This document shows, piece after piece, positions 1 through 11,431 of a stretch of DNA of 64,000 nucleotides. The DNA is taken from contig CM059585.1 of the NCBI GenBank assembly GCA_030407085.1, positions 97,806,501-97,870,500 of the forward strand, given 5' to 3'. The translations under genes and the position numbers were made by a program. The DNA comes from Trichopria drosophilae (Eukaryota > Arthropoda > Insecta > Hymenoptera > Diapriidae). Numbering within the stretch: position 1 is the stretch's first letter; each line of letters opens with the position of its first letter. The notes beneath the pieces were generated by a model, which saw only the letters and a program-made list of their open reading frames with translations, searched no databases and was not told the origin of the DNA.

Positions 1-608
1 ATGAAAGCCACGTGAAAAGCTCCAAAAAATCAAAAGAAACACATGATTTTCTGTACCAGATGGTTTAAAGATACATTTTGTTTCAAGAACACAAATATTA
101 GATTCCTCAACCGTCAAATCTGTAACAGTTAAAAACCGGATTATATTTTGAGGTAAAATAGAGAAAATAATTAGTTTGACAATTGTGACGACTTTTTTTT
201 ACGTTTTCGAACTTAACATTAAAAAAAAAAATTTCATCTTTCCAGACACATTTGATTCTTTGAATCTACACTGAAAGTAAAAAAGCCAACGAGGTAGATC
301 TACCACTCCAACCGTAAAAAAGCGATTAAAATTAAAAATCGTAAAATTAAAAATTATTCTTTTTTTGTATATACTTTTTTTTTATCGTTAAGAATATTTG
401 AGCATAATTTAGAAATTTGTATAAGTTATAAACGTCCATAATAGTAAAAAAATCAATATTTTTTGGAGTCTACAGCTTCCGTATTGATAACGGTGCAATA
501 TACACCCAAAATGTACTGAACCTTTTTTTGAAGAACACACAATTTCCATACTAAAAGTCAGTGAGACGTTGTGCATTTCTAGAATGGGTACAAAAGTTTT
601 TACTCTTC
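1..608. other. AT-rich DNA, no gene seen
   Basis: No reading frame with recognisable protein content and no clear repeat boundary. The segment ends at the TTAA that flanks the first foldback element. Confidence 0.5.
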
Positions 609-1584
609 TTAACCCATTAACGACCAATCTGACGAGATTTTTAGCTCATTTTCAAAGCTCTCTAGCCAATTGAAAAATGAAAATACCATAATGAAACCAA
701 CTTATTTTACTATTTTTGAGTATGCTCTGTCGATTTATGAGAACAAAATTGAGTTTCCTTGCCGCAGAAAAACAATATGGCGGATTTTATCTGAAATAGT
801 ACCGAAAAATCGGAAATTTTTTTTTTTGGGAACTCTTTTAACCCCTTGACTGTCGATGTCTTCTATAGAAGACATGGCAAAAAGTAGCCCAGAGTGTCGA
901 TGTCTTCTATAGAAGACATGAAAGAAAATTCAATAAAAAATTTAATGCAGCTTACGATTTCTCCAAAGAAGTGCATATAGAGGTTTTGGAGGTTGCTGAA
1001 CACGAATATGATGTTCATTTTTTCGGATTATAAACGTCTGACTTAATATGGCGGCTGCAAAATAAAGAAATTTTTATAAATTTTTACTACTTTACTTTTC
1101 GCAAAGGTGTAATTTAATTGTTATTAATTGCCCTAAAAAATAGTACATGATATGTTTTGTTAATTCCTGAAGTATCTGCATATAAATCCGTTGTCAGATT
1201 TTCAAAATTCAAAATGGCGAATTCAATATGGCGGATGAAAATGCGAATTTTCATTTCAACCGGTTCAAATTCGGCGCTTGGTTTCGGAATCACTGATCAT
1301 GAATCCACAATCAGATTATCGATATATACATACTATTTATTAGTTGGCGATTCATTGATTAAAGAATAGCAAGAAGAGTATAAATTATACAATTTTTGTA
1401 TATCTAATTTATGTCTTTATCTATTGTACTGAGAATCATTTTCAACAAAATTTAATAAAACAAATTTTCAATACAATAATAAGAAAAAAATAATAAAAAT
1501 ACAAAACCATTTTTTTTAATCTAAAAAAGTAAAAAAAAAAAAGAAAAAAGATTAAAAAAAGAAAAAAAATTAAAAAAAGCAAAA

Positions 1585-1640
1585 AAAGGAGTGTAAAATC
1601 CTACCGTAATCCTCCACGTGGTGCACGCTGGGGTTGTAAA
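1585..1640 (+). repeat. 55-bp dispersed motif, copy 1
   Basis: GGAGTGTAAAATCC followed by CTCCACGTGGTGCAC and GGGGTTG, directly after an A-rich tract. The same block recurs inverted at about 10355-10412 and direct at about 25493-25552, each time beside an A- or T-rich run. This resembles the end of a retroposed (SINE-like or LINE tail) family, but the class is not identified. Confidence 0.5.
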
Positions 1641-1730
1641 TTTCACGATAACGTTTACTAGCGAATCACGGGCTGTATGAAATTAGTAACAAATAGCACA
1701 GTGTCAATTTGGAAGTCCGTATAAAGCCAT

Positions 1731-2013
1731 ATTGGATCCGCCATTTTGAATTTCGCAAATCTGACAACGGATTCGAAATCAGCGACCCTAAAAACCCCCG
1801 AGGTAGAAATTTCAGCCAGCTAGAATAAAAATTCGCATTTCTGTCCGCCATATTGGATTCGCCATTTTGAATTTCGCAAATCTGACAACCGATTCATAAT
1901 CAGCGACCCCGCAAACCCCCGAAGTAAAAATTTCAGCCCGCTAGAATAAAAATTCGCATTACTATCCGCCATTTTGAATTTCGCAAATCTGACAACGGAT
2001 TCGTGATCAGCGA
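1731..2013. repeat. Tandem module array with CGCCATTTTGAA
   Basis: Three consecutive units begin with ATTTCGCAAATCTGACAA near 1750, 1871 and 1978, giving periods of about 121 and 107 bp. Each contains CCGCCATTTTGAATTTCGC and CAGCGACCC. It is the same module, in reverse orientation, as ATTCAAAATGGCGGATCC elsewhere in the window. Confidence 0.75.
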
Positions 2014-2909
2014 CCCAAAAAACAGTTGTACACGATGGCCCATAAAATTTCGTTGGCCGGTTCCCGCTCCGCACTTTTGGCCCACTTTTCTGATTTCAGC
2101 CCACACTGCGAAGGGGTTAAAGTGGATAATGGATGGCGATCCATTCCAAACTATGGACAAAGGTGGACAAATAAGTTGCAGTTTAAGGGGAAAATGTTTT
2201 TATTCAGCTCCAGTTTATCCTATTAAAAATGGTGAAAAAGTGTGAAAATTTCTAAAAATAGGTACTTTTCCTAAATACTTCTGAAATAAATTGACATTAA
2301 TCAAAATTTTAATCTGAAAATGTAAAATTTTCATTTATTAAATATCCCTGGTCACTTTTTAATATATTTGACGATGTTAGTAATGGCGGATTTAATATGG
2401 CGCTCCTATAAATGAAAAAAACAATGGAATTTTTCACATGCCTCGTCGGTAAATGTTTTGGTGCTTTGTTTTATTGCATTTTTTCATGTTTTAGATTATA
2501 TGGAATCGAAATATAATGAGTAATTTTCAAAATTCAAAATGGCGGATCCAATATGACGGGTAGAATATTGAAAATTACATTATTTCCGGATGAACAAAAT
2601 CGTATCACATTCTATGTAAAATTTCCGTGAAAAAGTGTTCTTGGTTGTTTTGTGATTGATTTCGATGATTCTTGGGAAAAAATTAATGAAATCCGGAACA
2701 TTTTCCGATTTTTCGGTACTATTTCAGGTAAAATCCGCCATATTGTTTTTCTGCGGCAAGGAAATTCAATTTTGACCCCATAAATCGATAGAGCATACTA
2801 AAAAATAGTAAAATAAGTTGGTTTCATTATAGTATTTTCATTTTTCGATTTGCTAGAGAGCTTTGAAAATGAGCTAAAAATCTCGTCAGCTTGGTCGTTA
2901 ATGGGTTAA

Positions 2910-3898
2910 GATTGCAGAAAGAAAAAAAGTAAAATGAACAAAAAAATTAATTAATACAAAAGAAAAGTGAAGAGAGAGAAAAAGAGAAAAATAAACAAAA
3001 ATTGTATTTGTTTCTCTCCGCCTCTCTAAATGTTCAGACTGGTTTTATTTTGAAAAGTGTTTATATCCTCTAAATGTTGTCTTTTGTCCTAACTGTGAAG
3101 TTTGGATGTTTTGCAAAAAATCATACTATTCTCCAAAGAACAAACAAAACGAAAAGGAACTGCTTTTATCCAAAATGGTACTACTAGATCAATTTTCTTA
3201 AATATGCTTCTAAAGAAATAATTTCATATTTTGTACAACATACTCTCCGTTAGATAAATTAACGTATCCTCAAATTGGTTCACAAATTAGCATTTTAACT
3301 ACAACTTAAATGCTGCTTAACGGTGTTATTAAATAGCATCGAAAAAACCTCCTGACATGTAGTCATTTAGGACTATTTATAGTCTTAGGGCGGTTTCCGT
3401 AGCGGGCGGAGTCCCATTGCATCTTAATTACTGTTTCTCGTTGTTGTGCTTTTCGTCCATTTCGGGATCAAATTTAATCATATGTTTTTGCTCTCTATTT
3501 CAATACCCCAGGTAGCACTGAAATAATTTCACAATGAACACAAAATTTTGGGAACCTCAATATTATTCATTGCAAATTGCTATAAGGACATAACCTCAAC
3601 CCAATGAATAACAACAGCCCACTTCTTCTTATAATTGCAATTTACAAAACGAATCTATTTGATAATTTCAAGTGTCATTGGATAGTATTCTTAAAAGTAG
3701 TAAAATGCAGTTTCTAAATGCGTTGTAAACATTAAACTACTCTAATCATTTTTATGTTTCTTCACCACAATTCCTTTCATCTTTATTTTAAGCTTTTAAT
3801 TAAGTATGAGTTTAACGAATCTCTTAGTAATGTAAATTGTAAACATGCAGAAACAATTCTAGTCTGTTTTCTCTATATTATAATTAATCCAATAAATG
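2910..3898. other. No gene or element recognised
   Basis: AT-rich sequence between two TTAA elements. No coding signal and no clear inverted repeat ends. Confidence 0.45.
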
Positions 3899-3902
3899 TT
3901 AA

Positions 3903-4139
3903 CCCTCAATGGTCCAACGTGAGTCGTAGGAGTCTTAGCATTTTTGAGACATGTTAAAGTGCTCTAAAAAATCTGAAAAAATTCATGGACCTGTATTAAT
4001 TCTTCTATTTCAAGATAAAAAAAAAATGACATGTCGAAAACTTACTTTTGTATACAGTTTTGTATTAAAAATGAAGGTACCGTGCATAATTTCACATTTC
4101 ACCCGGGACTTGAACGACCCACGTTTGGACCATCAAGGG
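3903..4139. mobile_element. Short TTAA MITE
   Basis: Flanked by TTAA at 3899-3902 and 4140-4143. The ends are CCCTCAATGGTCCAACG and the inverted CCATCAAGGG, and GTGAGTCG / CGACCCACG further in are also roughly inverted. At 237 bp with no coding capacity it fits a piggyBac-like non-autonomous element. Confidence 0.75.
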
Positions 4140-4619
4140 TTAAAATTAGATATATAAACAATACACTTTTTAAAATATGTACTGATGATTTCCGTCGACG
4201 AAATGGCTAATAACGTTAATGGCATGTTTTAATTACTACAGATTTCCTCTCCCTGTAAAAAAATATGAGCGTTCATTAAGAGTTCAAAAAGCGTGAAATT
4301 GACGTTCGGGAAACCTGCAAGAAACGTGCATTGAATATGCACCTTTTTAGAGTTAAACGCTTTGATTTGTGAACGGATACGTACGTTTTGGAAAGCGTAC
4401 AGAAAGAGTTCCTGATTAATGTATAAGAAAAAAAATAGTACCTTGAAAACGTTTGTATTTATTTTATATTTTTTATACATTTTATTTAAAAATTAATTTA
4501 TATGTTATAGATAAATTAATTATCTTTAAATAAGAAGTTTTCATTTGGTCACCTATACACTCGTAATCAACGGTATACGACGTTTAATATGAAACAAAGA
4601 CTACGTGTGACGCCAACTA

Positions 4620-4900
4620 CAGTAGTCCTTCTCTTATTCTAATTTGTCCAGTCAGGCAAGATGGCGGCCTTCTTCCCTTAATCTAATTTTCCCCTCTCCC
4701 CCACTACTTAGATTTGTAGTCTCTTTTTCTTTTGTTGCGCATGCGCCGTTATTTGTATTTAGAAAATCCACACGTCAACAGCGTCAACACACGTCAGTGG
4801 GGAGAACGCATGAGGGGAAATATTAGAATAGGAGAAGAGAAAAATTAGAATAAGGGAAGACATTAGAATAAGGGAAATTAGAATAAGGGAAGGACTACTG
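4620..4900. mobile_element. TA-flanked CAGTAGTCC MITE inserted in copy A
   Basis: Terminal inverted repeats CAGTAGTCCTTCTCTTATTC and the inverted GAATAAGGGAAGGACTACTG, with TA on both sides. The related copy at 51127 onward reads GACGCCAAC-CCACTGATC straight through, so the empty site is visible in this window. Ends and TA duplication fit the pogo/Tigger or wider Tc1-mariner group. It carries AAGATGGCGGCC near 4658. Confidence 0.85.
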
Positions 4901-5242
4901 TACTGATCTACCACCGTGAATCAATTTCTAAGACGTAATCGTGTTACACCTGTATTCTAATAAAAATGTTCGTTGATAATGAATAAATAATGATTGATAT
5001 TCTCCTAGTATAATGTGGAGCAAAATAATTTTTCAAGACTGAAAAGTATAAGGTTTCGTAAGGAAACTTGTAGAAGATTGTAAAAATCGCTTTACTTCAT
5101 CTTGCCGAACGTCTCATGAACTTTTTAATTTTGGTTTTCTCATATAGCGTACAAAAATAAAAACAAACTTGATGCCCTCTTAAAAGCCGCTTAACTAAAC
5201 GCTTAGATAACGCTTAAAAGGCTCATATTCACGCTTCAGAAC

Positions 5243-6148
5243 TCTTCTCAATTAAGCGTCATTTAAAGTTATTCTAAACGTGCGATTCGCTTCATTAAGC
5301 GTATAATTTCGTAAAAAGGTTTGGTTAACAAATTTTGTTTGTTCTTCAAAGACTTTCCACTGCATAAGTGTTTCATGGATAATTCATAAAAAGATTTAAA
5401 AAATCATAACAATAATAACTGCAAGAAGAAGAAAGAAGAAGAAACGAAAGAGAGGACAAAGTAAAATCAGAAGAATAGCAGTAACATTAATAACAACAAC
5501 AGCAAGAACAAGAATAATAACTAGAAGAAGAACAATGTAAAGCAGAATGATTCAGTGGAAAGTCTGTGAAGAACAAAAAAAAATGAAAAGAAGAAAAAGA
5601 AGTGCAGACAGAGAAGAAGAAGAGGATAACAATAATAACAACAGTAACAACAACAATAATAACTAGAAGAAGAAGGTGAAGAAAAAGGAAGAGAATAAAA
5701 CGAAAAGGAAAAAGAAGAAGAGGGACGATAAGAACATCAATAATAACAAGTACAACAAGAACAATAATGATAACAACATTAATAATAATAATAATGACTA
5801 GAAGAAGAAGAACGACATGAACAATAATAACAAGAGTAACAAAAACAATAACAAATAGAAGAAGGGGAACCGCAATAATTACAGCCATAGTAACAACAAC
5901 AATAATAACTAGAACTTGAAGGTGAAGAAACAGAAGGAGAAGAAAACGAAAAGGGAGATGAAGAAGAAAAGGGACAAGAACACTAATGATAACAACAGTA
6001 ATAACAACAATAATAATTAGAAGAAGAAGATGAAAAAGAAGAAAGAGTAAAAACGAGAACTCTTTTCAATTAAGCGCCATTTAAACTTATTCTAAGCGTG
6101 CGATTCGCTTCATTAAGCGTATAATTTCGTGAAAACGTTTCTTGTACT
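5243..6148. repeat. Near-identical direct repeats flanking a microsatellite
   Basis: About 85 bp (TCAATTAAGCG ... GCGATTCGCTTCATTAAGCG) at 5243-5325 recurs at 6056-6148 in the same orientation. Between them lies a degenerate purine-strand repeat built from AACAATAATAAC and TAGAAGAAGAAG blocks. The antisense of the microsatellite gives a long Val/Ile/Leu/Phe-rich frame that is a composition artefact. Confidence 0.7.
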
Positions 6149-6189
6149 TTCACCGGACGCTTTACTGTACGCTTAATTTTTTGCTGGGT

Positions 6190-8400
6190 TAGTTTCTGAG
6201 TGGCCGTCACAGGAAGTAATTGTATAATTTAAACATTAATAACCTTCAAATATTTGCCTTCGATACTAAATACAAAAGAAAAGTGAAAACATGACACTAC
6301 TACGGTTTTTTTTATTTTGAACTAATAAGAAAAAATGGACAATGCTTGACGGTAGCAATCCTTGTGATCAAATGAAAATCAATTTCTACAATGAGAACAA
6401 TTAAAGTTGACATGTCCTGTACAAAACATCGACAACCCAAAACAAATATCGTAACGGCATCTAACGATTACTATCCTAAGAGCAATGAACACGTTTAAGA
6501 ATCAAATGTCAATATTAAGGGGAAAGAGGTTCGGTTATGAACACCCTTTCATTTATGGTTCATAAATTTTGCTATAAAATTAGATATTATGCAGACATTT
6601 GCATATGTAGGGGAAGCTAGAGACCTTAGTTAACGACTATTGGAGATACTAAATTGATTTTATCGACTAGAAAATTTTGGTTAAACATTTAGTGGAGTCG
6701 TAATTTTTGGAAAACAAAATTATGTGGTTCGGTTGTGAACACCACTGAAAATAGGAAAAAATGAAGTAAAACCGCCCCAGATATATACAGAAATGATAAT
6801 TTATTAATTTCAGACAGAAAAAGAACAGAAGATGGCATTATTGATACCTATTATTCTTTAACCTCTTCACAATCTTTAAGTTGCCAGTAGGTCTTACGCA
6901 TTTGAGCACACTTCAACCCGTACAGAGAAACCCGTACAAAAAACAAACCAAAGCCAATCAAAGAAAACCTGGAAAGCCAAGGTTTGATTATAAATTATAC
7001 AATATATAGAACAATATTTTATAATTTGTCAAAAAAAATGGGTGTTAACAACTGAATATTGTAGCCACATTAAAATCACGTGAAAAAAATGTTTAATATC
7101 ACTAAATATAATAAATTTACTCTGTAACTATGCGTTGTACTTATCTTTTCCTTTGATTAAATTTGATTTGTATGGCTTTTAAGAATACTAAAAAATAGAT
7201 TGGTGGCGACGTATAGATGTCAGAAAATCAATTTGTTCGGAGCAAAAAGCACATGTAGCGATAACACATACTTGACATTTGTCGAATTTGATTCATTTCT
7301 TTTCAATCAAAATGTACGCAGGGGTGTTCACAAGGTTTGCACAAATTTAGTAATTCTAATATGATTAATTCATTTATTTTTTTAGTTTTAATGAACAAAG
7401 CTGTGTCCCATATTAATAGGGGCACTTACGTTTTGCTTAACTTTTATCGTCAAGGAATTGAAATTATAAATTATTGATGTTCTTTTCATGTTATGTCGTT
7501 TCGTAATGCCACTTCCAACGAAAACACGGGTGACTAATTGAATTAGTAATGATGTTTACTAATAAATAGTAAAAAGCGACTAATTTGCGGTTGTTATGTT
7601 ACTAATTTCAACTTAGTTATTGTATTTTGATAAATTTACGAAACCTGTATCTACAATAAACATTAGTTATTTATTTTGTCACTAGAGGAACACAGAATCC
7701 ATTATTAGTTAAATCCCTAATTTTATATATAAGCAGTTCAGTAAATCGAAGATTCTATTGCTGGCAAAACTACAAAATTCGGTTCATACAACTTTCCTTT
7801 CCCATATTCGGTGGCTCTCATCAAAGCCCCACTGTTTACATTATTAGTTTGTTTTTATTTTTATTGAGTCCATACGACCGTAAATACCAACAATTAAATT
7901 ATTATTACCTTTTCGAACGGTCAATTAATCAATTTATAATATATTTGTAATTATTGTATTGTTTAATACATTAAATGAATTAGTTAATTTTGACTAATGA
8001 ATTGGTAGTTAATAGTATATAACATAGATCACAGACTTTACAAATTTCTATTGCGCTCAAATATCCTATTTAGTTGCAAAAGTGCTCAAAGCACTTGTCC
8101 GCAAACCAAGTTGAAGTTATTGATTTATAATTATACCTATATTATCTTCGCATTGTTATAAATAATGTATGTCACTCGGAGGAAGTGTAGAAGTTGACTT
8201 TATTCATTAGACTATTCATTAATAATAATCGGCAATACTTCTAGTTTGTCTATGATTAACAATTGGTTTCTCAGTGGTTAAGATGTTTTTACTTACTTTG
8301 TGATGCAACGCTGGCAGATAGAATTGTTGTCTCGTTAAGGATGGTGCAGCTTTGGTATAAAAGTGTGATTGAATATCGTTTATTTTTTCGCTGTATAACT
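6190..8400. other. No gene recognised
   Basis: AT-rich. Two copies of an 18-mer, GGTTCGGTTATGAACACC at 6528 and the same with one change at 6726, are the only ordered signal noticed. Around 7530-8010 there are many ATTAGT / ACTAAT boxes that could be a degraded inverted-repeat element. Confidence 0.4.
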
Positions 8401-8401
8401 T

Positions 8402-9191
8402 TTAGTACCGTATTCTGTATTGTTTGAAGAGCATACATTGTGTTGTCTCTAGCCCCTCTGAATCCACTAGTGCATAATATATTGTTAGTAGTTGATTAAG
8501 GTTTAAGGCTGCTCGAGGTTTGTAAAATAGACATGGCATATATCTAAGTTTTTGAAGTATATGATCAATATGTTGTTTCCAGCTGAGGTGACTATTAATA
8601 ATAATTCCAATACATTTGGCTGATTTAGTTATTTTCATTTTGGGACAGTTACATGAAGCTTTATCGGTAAAATTTTCATTGTGAAATTTGATGTTATTAA
8701 CCAAAGGCAGACTATCTGCATAGCAACCAAATGCCATAGCTTATGTTTTCATGCTTATTGTGGGATAATTTACTCGGAACCAAACCTTAAATTTGGGGAA
8801 TTCGACTTGTACAGCTTTAACGGTATCATCCCAAGTTCGTCCTTTGATTAATATAACAGTGTCATCCGCATAGCTTATGTCCTCACTTTTAGTTTGTATG
8901 TTGAAGATATTGTTGATGTAAATTATAAATAATATAGGGCCTAGGATAGATCCTTGGGGGGACAACGCAACTTGTGACAGGGTCACTGAAATGATCTTGT
9001 ATCTTGACGACTTGGGATCTCTCCGACAGATAACTTTCAAGTAAACTGAGTACATTTCCTCGAAAGCCATATTTTTCAAGCTTTGATAAAAGTATCTTGT
9101 AGTGCAGTATGTCAAAGGCTTTGGCTAGGTCGATGGAGACTGGTAAACCTAGAATGCTTTTATCCAGCGTTTTGTATATATTTTCTGCCAA
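8402..9191 (-). pseudogene. Non-LTR retrotransposon reverse transcriptase, broken
   Basis: Read on the - strand, the segment gives pieces of a LINE reverse transcriptase in more than one frame. First comes a block with IDLAKAFDILHYKILL and SYLSERSQVV, then PQGSILGPILFIIYINNI, and then SYADDTVI, where YADD is the catalytic box at about 8860-8872. The last piece contains KCIGIIINSHLSWKQHI, the usual thumb-side motif. Motif order and wording fit the jockey/CR1-like clades known from arthropods. Frame changes and an end at about 8402 show it is a dead 5'- and 3'-truncated copy. The N-terminal RT fragment at 12557-12791, same strand, could be part of the same or a related LINE. No endonuclease domain is visible. 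Confidence 0.8.
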
Positions 9192-9780
9192 GGAAATATA
9201 ATTAATAATTTCTTTTCCCTTAATTAATATGGAATAAATATAAATAGGAATCAGTGTTTATTGGTAACAGAGAATAATGAAACTACGTTTTTTATATAAA
9301 ACTTTTATCTTATTTTGGCCTACATTTTAAATACGGATTTGTGTATTTGGAGTAACCATCACCATTTTAAGTGAAACTTCGAATTACAGTTAAGGTCGAT
9401 ATAATAATTTGCAGATTAAATTAAATGTGAAAAATTTATAGTAATTCGTATACATGAATTTCCAATATATAATCTCTACGAGGGCGTATAAAGCAGATCT
9501 GTACCACCGCTTTTCTGGTGATTCTAGTGGTACAGATTGAGATGAAACGCCATAAAAGGAGCAGTATGCATTTTTTTAATGCATATTGTTTCTTACTTTT
9601 CGATCAATTACAAATAATTTAATTTAATCTACAAATTACACAGGACCACAAAAAATTTTTTTCGTTTTGACACTGAAACGCGACTAGGCGATTCTTATAT
9701 AGATTTTGGGCTCCTGACTTCGAATCCATGGACAGAATTTGTCCTATAACGTCAGGGTTTTTTTATATTCTAGGTTTTAA

Positions 9781-10867
9781 CCACTTCACTGGTAATGTAT
9801 CATATGTGTACAAAAAAAAAAGTGCCACGACTGGTAATGTATCATATATGTACATTTTTAAATAACTTCCACAATTTTCAATGAATTTGCACGAAATTTG
9901 GTATGCTATAGTATCTTAGGTCGCTGAATACGAATTTTAGGTCGCCGTTTCAAAATTCAATATGGCAGTTCCAATATGGCGGTTACAAGCTAAATGCTTT
10001 TGAAGGAAATTCTTTTCTGTGCGTGGAAAACGACTGAAATTTGTTACTCGGGGGTTTTTGGGGTCGATGATTACGAATCTGATCGTATATTTTCAAAATT
10101 CAAAATGGCGGATCCAAGATGGCAGACGAATTTTTAAAAATTCATCGAATTTCCTTGAAACTCGTTAGTTGGGGGTTTTTGGGGTTACCGATTACGAATC
10201 TGATCTCAGATTTTCTAAATTCAAAATGATATATCCGAGATGGCAAATAGAATGTGCAAAGTGAATTTTGACCTTACCTTGGCGGAGTCAATTTTGAATA
10301 TTTTATAAAATGAAAAATTATGTGGTTGACCTCCACCGTTAGTTGGTTAATTATAACGACCCCAGAGTGCACCAGAAGGAGGTAGTGGGAGGATTTTGCA
10401 CTCCATTTTTTTGTATTTTTTTTTTTGTATTTTTGTTCTTTTTTGTATTTTTGATCCACTATTTTGAATCTATAAAACAATGCACACTTCAAATTCATTT
10501 GATATCATGTTCAAATAAACGCATTTCTTGTGAAAAGAGATGTTTCAATATTGTTTTATTTCGTCCGCCAGATTGGATCCACCATTTTGAATTTTTAAAT
10601 TCTGAGATCATATTCGTATTCAGCGACCCCGGAAACCTGATATTTAACATTCTCATCGAAATTTGATAAAGAAATGTGCGTACTTTAAACAAAAATGTAT
10701 GCACCTTGTGGGGGGTGAAAGGGAGGGGGAGGTGAGTTTTTTTTTTACGTTAAATGATGTGTTTTATGAAAAAATGAAACCCATGTTTCACAGTTTCTCG
10801 ATATCTTAAAAACTGGCTCGTACCAGTCTTGGCACTTTTTATTTGAAAACGGCTACCAGTGAAGTGG
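9781..10867. mobile_element. TTAA element (CCACTTCACTGG ends)
   Basis: TTAA flanks at 9777-9780 and 10868-10871. Ends CCACTTCACTGGTA and inverted TACCAGTGAAGTGG; GTGCCACGACTGG / CCAGTCTTGGCAC further in are also inverted. The interior holds several ATTCAAAATGGCGGATCC modules (about 9950, 10098, 10215, inverted at 10565) and one copy of the 55-bp dispersed motif. No transposase. The empty site is visible at 11345-11425. Best read as a piggyBac-like non-autonomous element. Confidence 0.8.
10355..10412 (-). repeat. 55-bp dispersed motif, copy 2
   Basis: Inverted copy: CGACCCCAGAGTGCACCAG ... GGATTTTGCACTCC, followed by a T-rich tract, matching the blocks at about 1585 and 25493 with A-rich tracts on the equivalent side. 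Confidence 0.55.
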
Positions 10868-11431
10868 TTAAGTGTAAAAAAAATGATTTTTCATGCATAT
10901 TTGCTAAATAACTGTATAAAACAACAATTCGACTACAGAATGAAGCTGGACTAGACGATTCTTATAGATCCTGGGCTCCAATTAATTTTACGGAATCATA
11001 AAAAAATTTTAAACACAAACCACGCTCGTGAATAGAGTTTGGAGCCCAAATAACGCAATTTTTACATTTATAAACTAAAATCTACAATAATTCTGATGTG
11101 ATGAAGGAATTCCATGCGGCCATTTGGAATCAGTGCGCCAAAAATTAAACAAGAATCACTTACTCAGCTTCATAATGTGATCGGATCGTTGTTATATTTA
11201 CCGATTTAGCAAATACGCATAAAAAAGCATTTTTTTACAATTATAATCTAAAAAATAAAATAATTGTGATGTGATGAATGAACTCTGTGCCAGGCTTTGA
11301 ATTCAGCGTCAAAAAATAAGTCTGGCTTCATTCTGTGGTCGAATCGTTTTTTTATACAGTTATGTAGCAAATATGCATAAAAAAGCATTTTTTTACACTT
11401 AAAACCTAGAATATAAAAAAACCGCGACGTA

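Larger units (their letters stand above)
842..2116. mobile_element. Possible second TTAA element nested in the first
   Basis: TTAACCCCTT at 838-847 and AAGGGGTTAA at 2111-2120 look like the outer ends of another TTAA element inside the left arm of the larger one. Similarity between the two ends is short, about 10 bp including TTAA, so the pairing is tentative. Just inside the left end, two copies of the perfect palindrome GTCTTCTATAGAAGAC occur about 45 bp apart (near 857 and 902). Confidence 0.4.
613..2905. mobile_element. TTAA-flanked foldback element (piggyBac-like ends), nested
   Basis: The left end reads CCCATTAACGACC after TTAA (609-612). The right end reads GGTCGTTAATGGG before TTAA (2906-2909). 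About 230 bp of the left arm (613-835) is repeated inverted at about 2680-2905. A TTAA duplication and CCC/GGG ends are characteristic of the piggyBac superfamily, which is inferred here because no transposase is encoded. The interior holds repeated ATTCAAAATGGCGGATCC modules and probably a second TTAA element. Translations of the modules give only repetitive peptides. Confidence 0.75.
4251..6188. mobile_element. AAGCG-rich repeat element, copy A
   Basis: The left end is CCCTGTAAAAAAATATGAGC and the right end, read inverted, is CCCAGCAAAAAATTAAGCG. Many scattered GCTTAA / TTAAGCG motifs lie inside. A long stretch (4590-5220) is repeated at 51127-51945, and the left end is repeated inverted at about 52540-52635. 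No transposase is present. The right portion contains a purine-rich microsatellite (5395-6050). The superfamily is unknown. Confidence 0.6.
9560..11430. repeat. Composite inverted repeat hosting a TTAA element
   Basis: Sequence on both sides of the TTAA element (9748-9780 plus 10868-10935) matches, inverted, the continuous block 11345-11425 (GCAAATATGCATAAAAAAGC ... TTACACTTAAAACCTAG). A further related unit lies near 11190-11260. The family is otherwise unknown. Its value is that the uninterrupted copy shows the empty target of the insertion. Confidence 0.7.

Noticed and set aside
1666..2245. Overlapping frames of 61-84 codons on both strands
   Set aside because: They translate the repeated ATGGCGG module (recurring SDLRNSKWRIQYG-type peptides) inside a foldback element.
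5487..5888. 133-codon frame on the - strand
   Set aside because: It is the complement of AAC/AAG microsatellite sequence and encodes only Val/Ile/Leu/Phe/Ser runs. No codon signal is independent of the repeat.
9690..9740. tRNA-like TTCGAATCC
   Set aside because: A box-B-like word occurs, but no cloverleaf, acceptor stem or anticodon arm can be formed around it.
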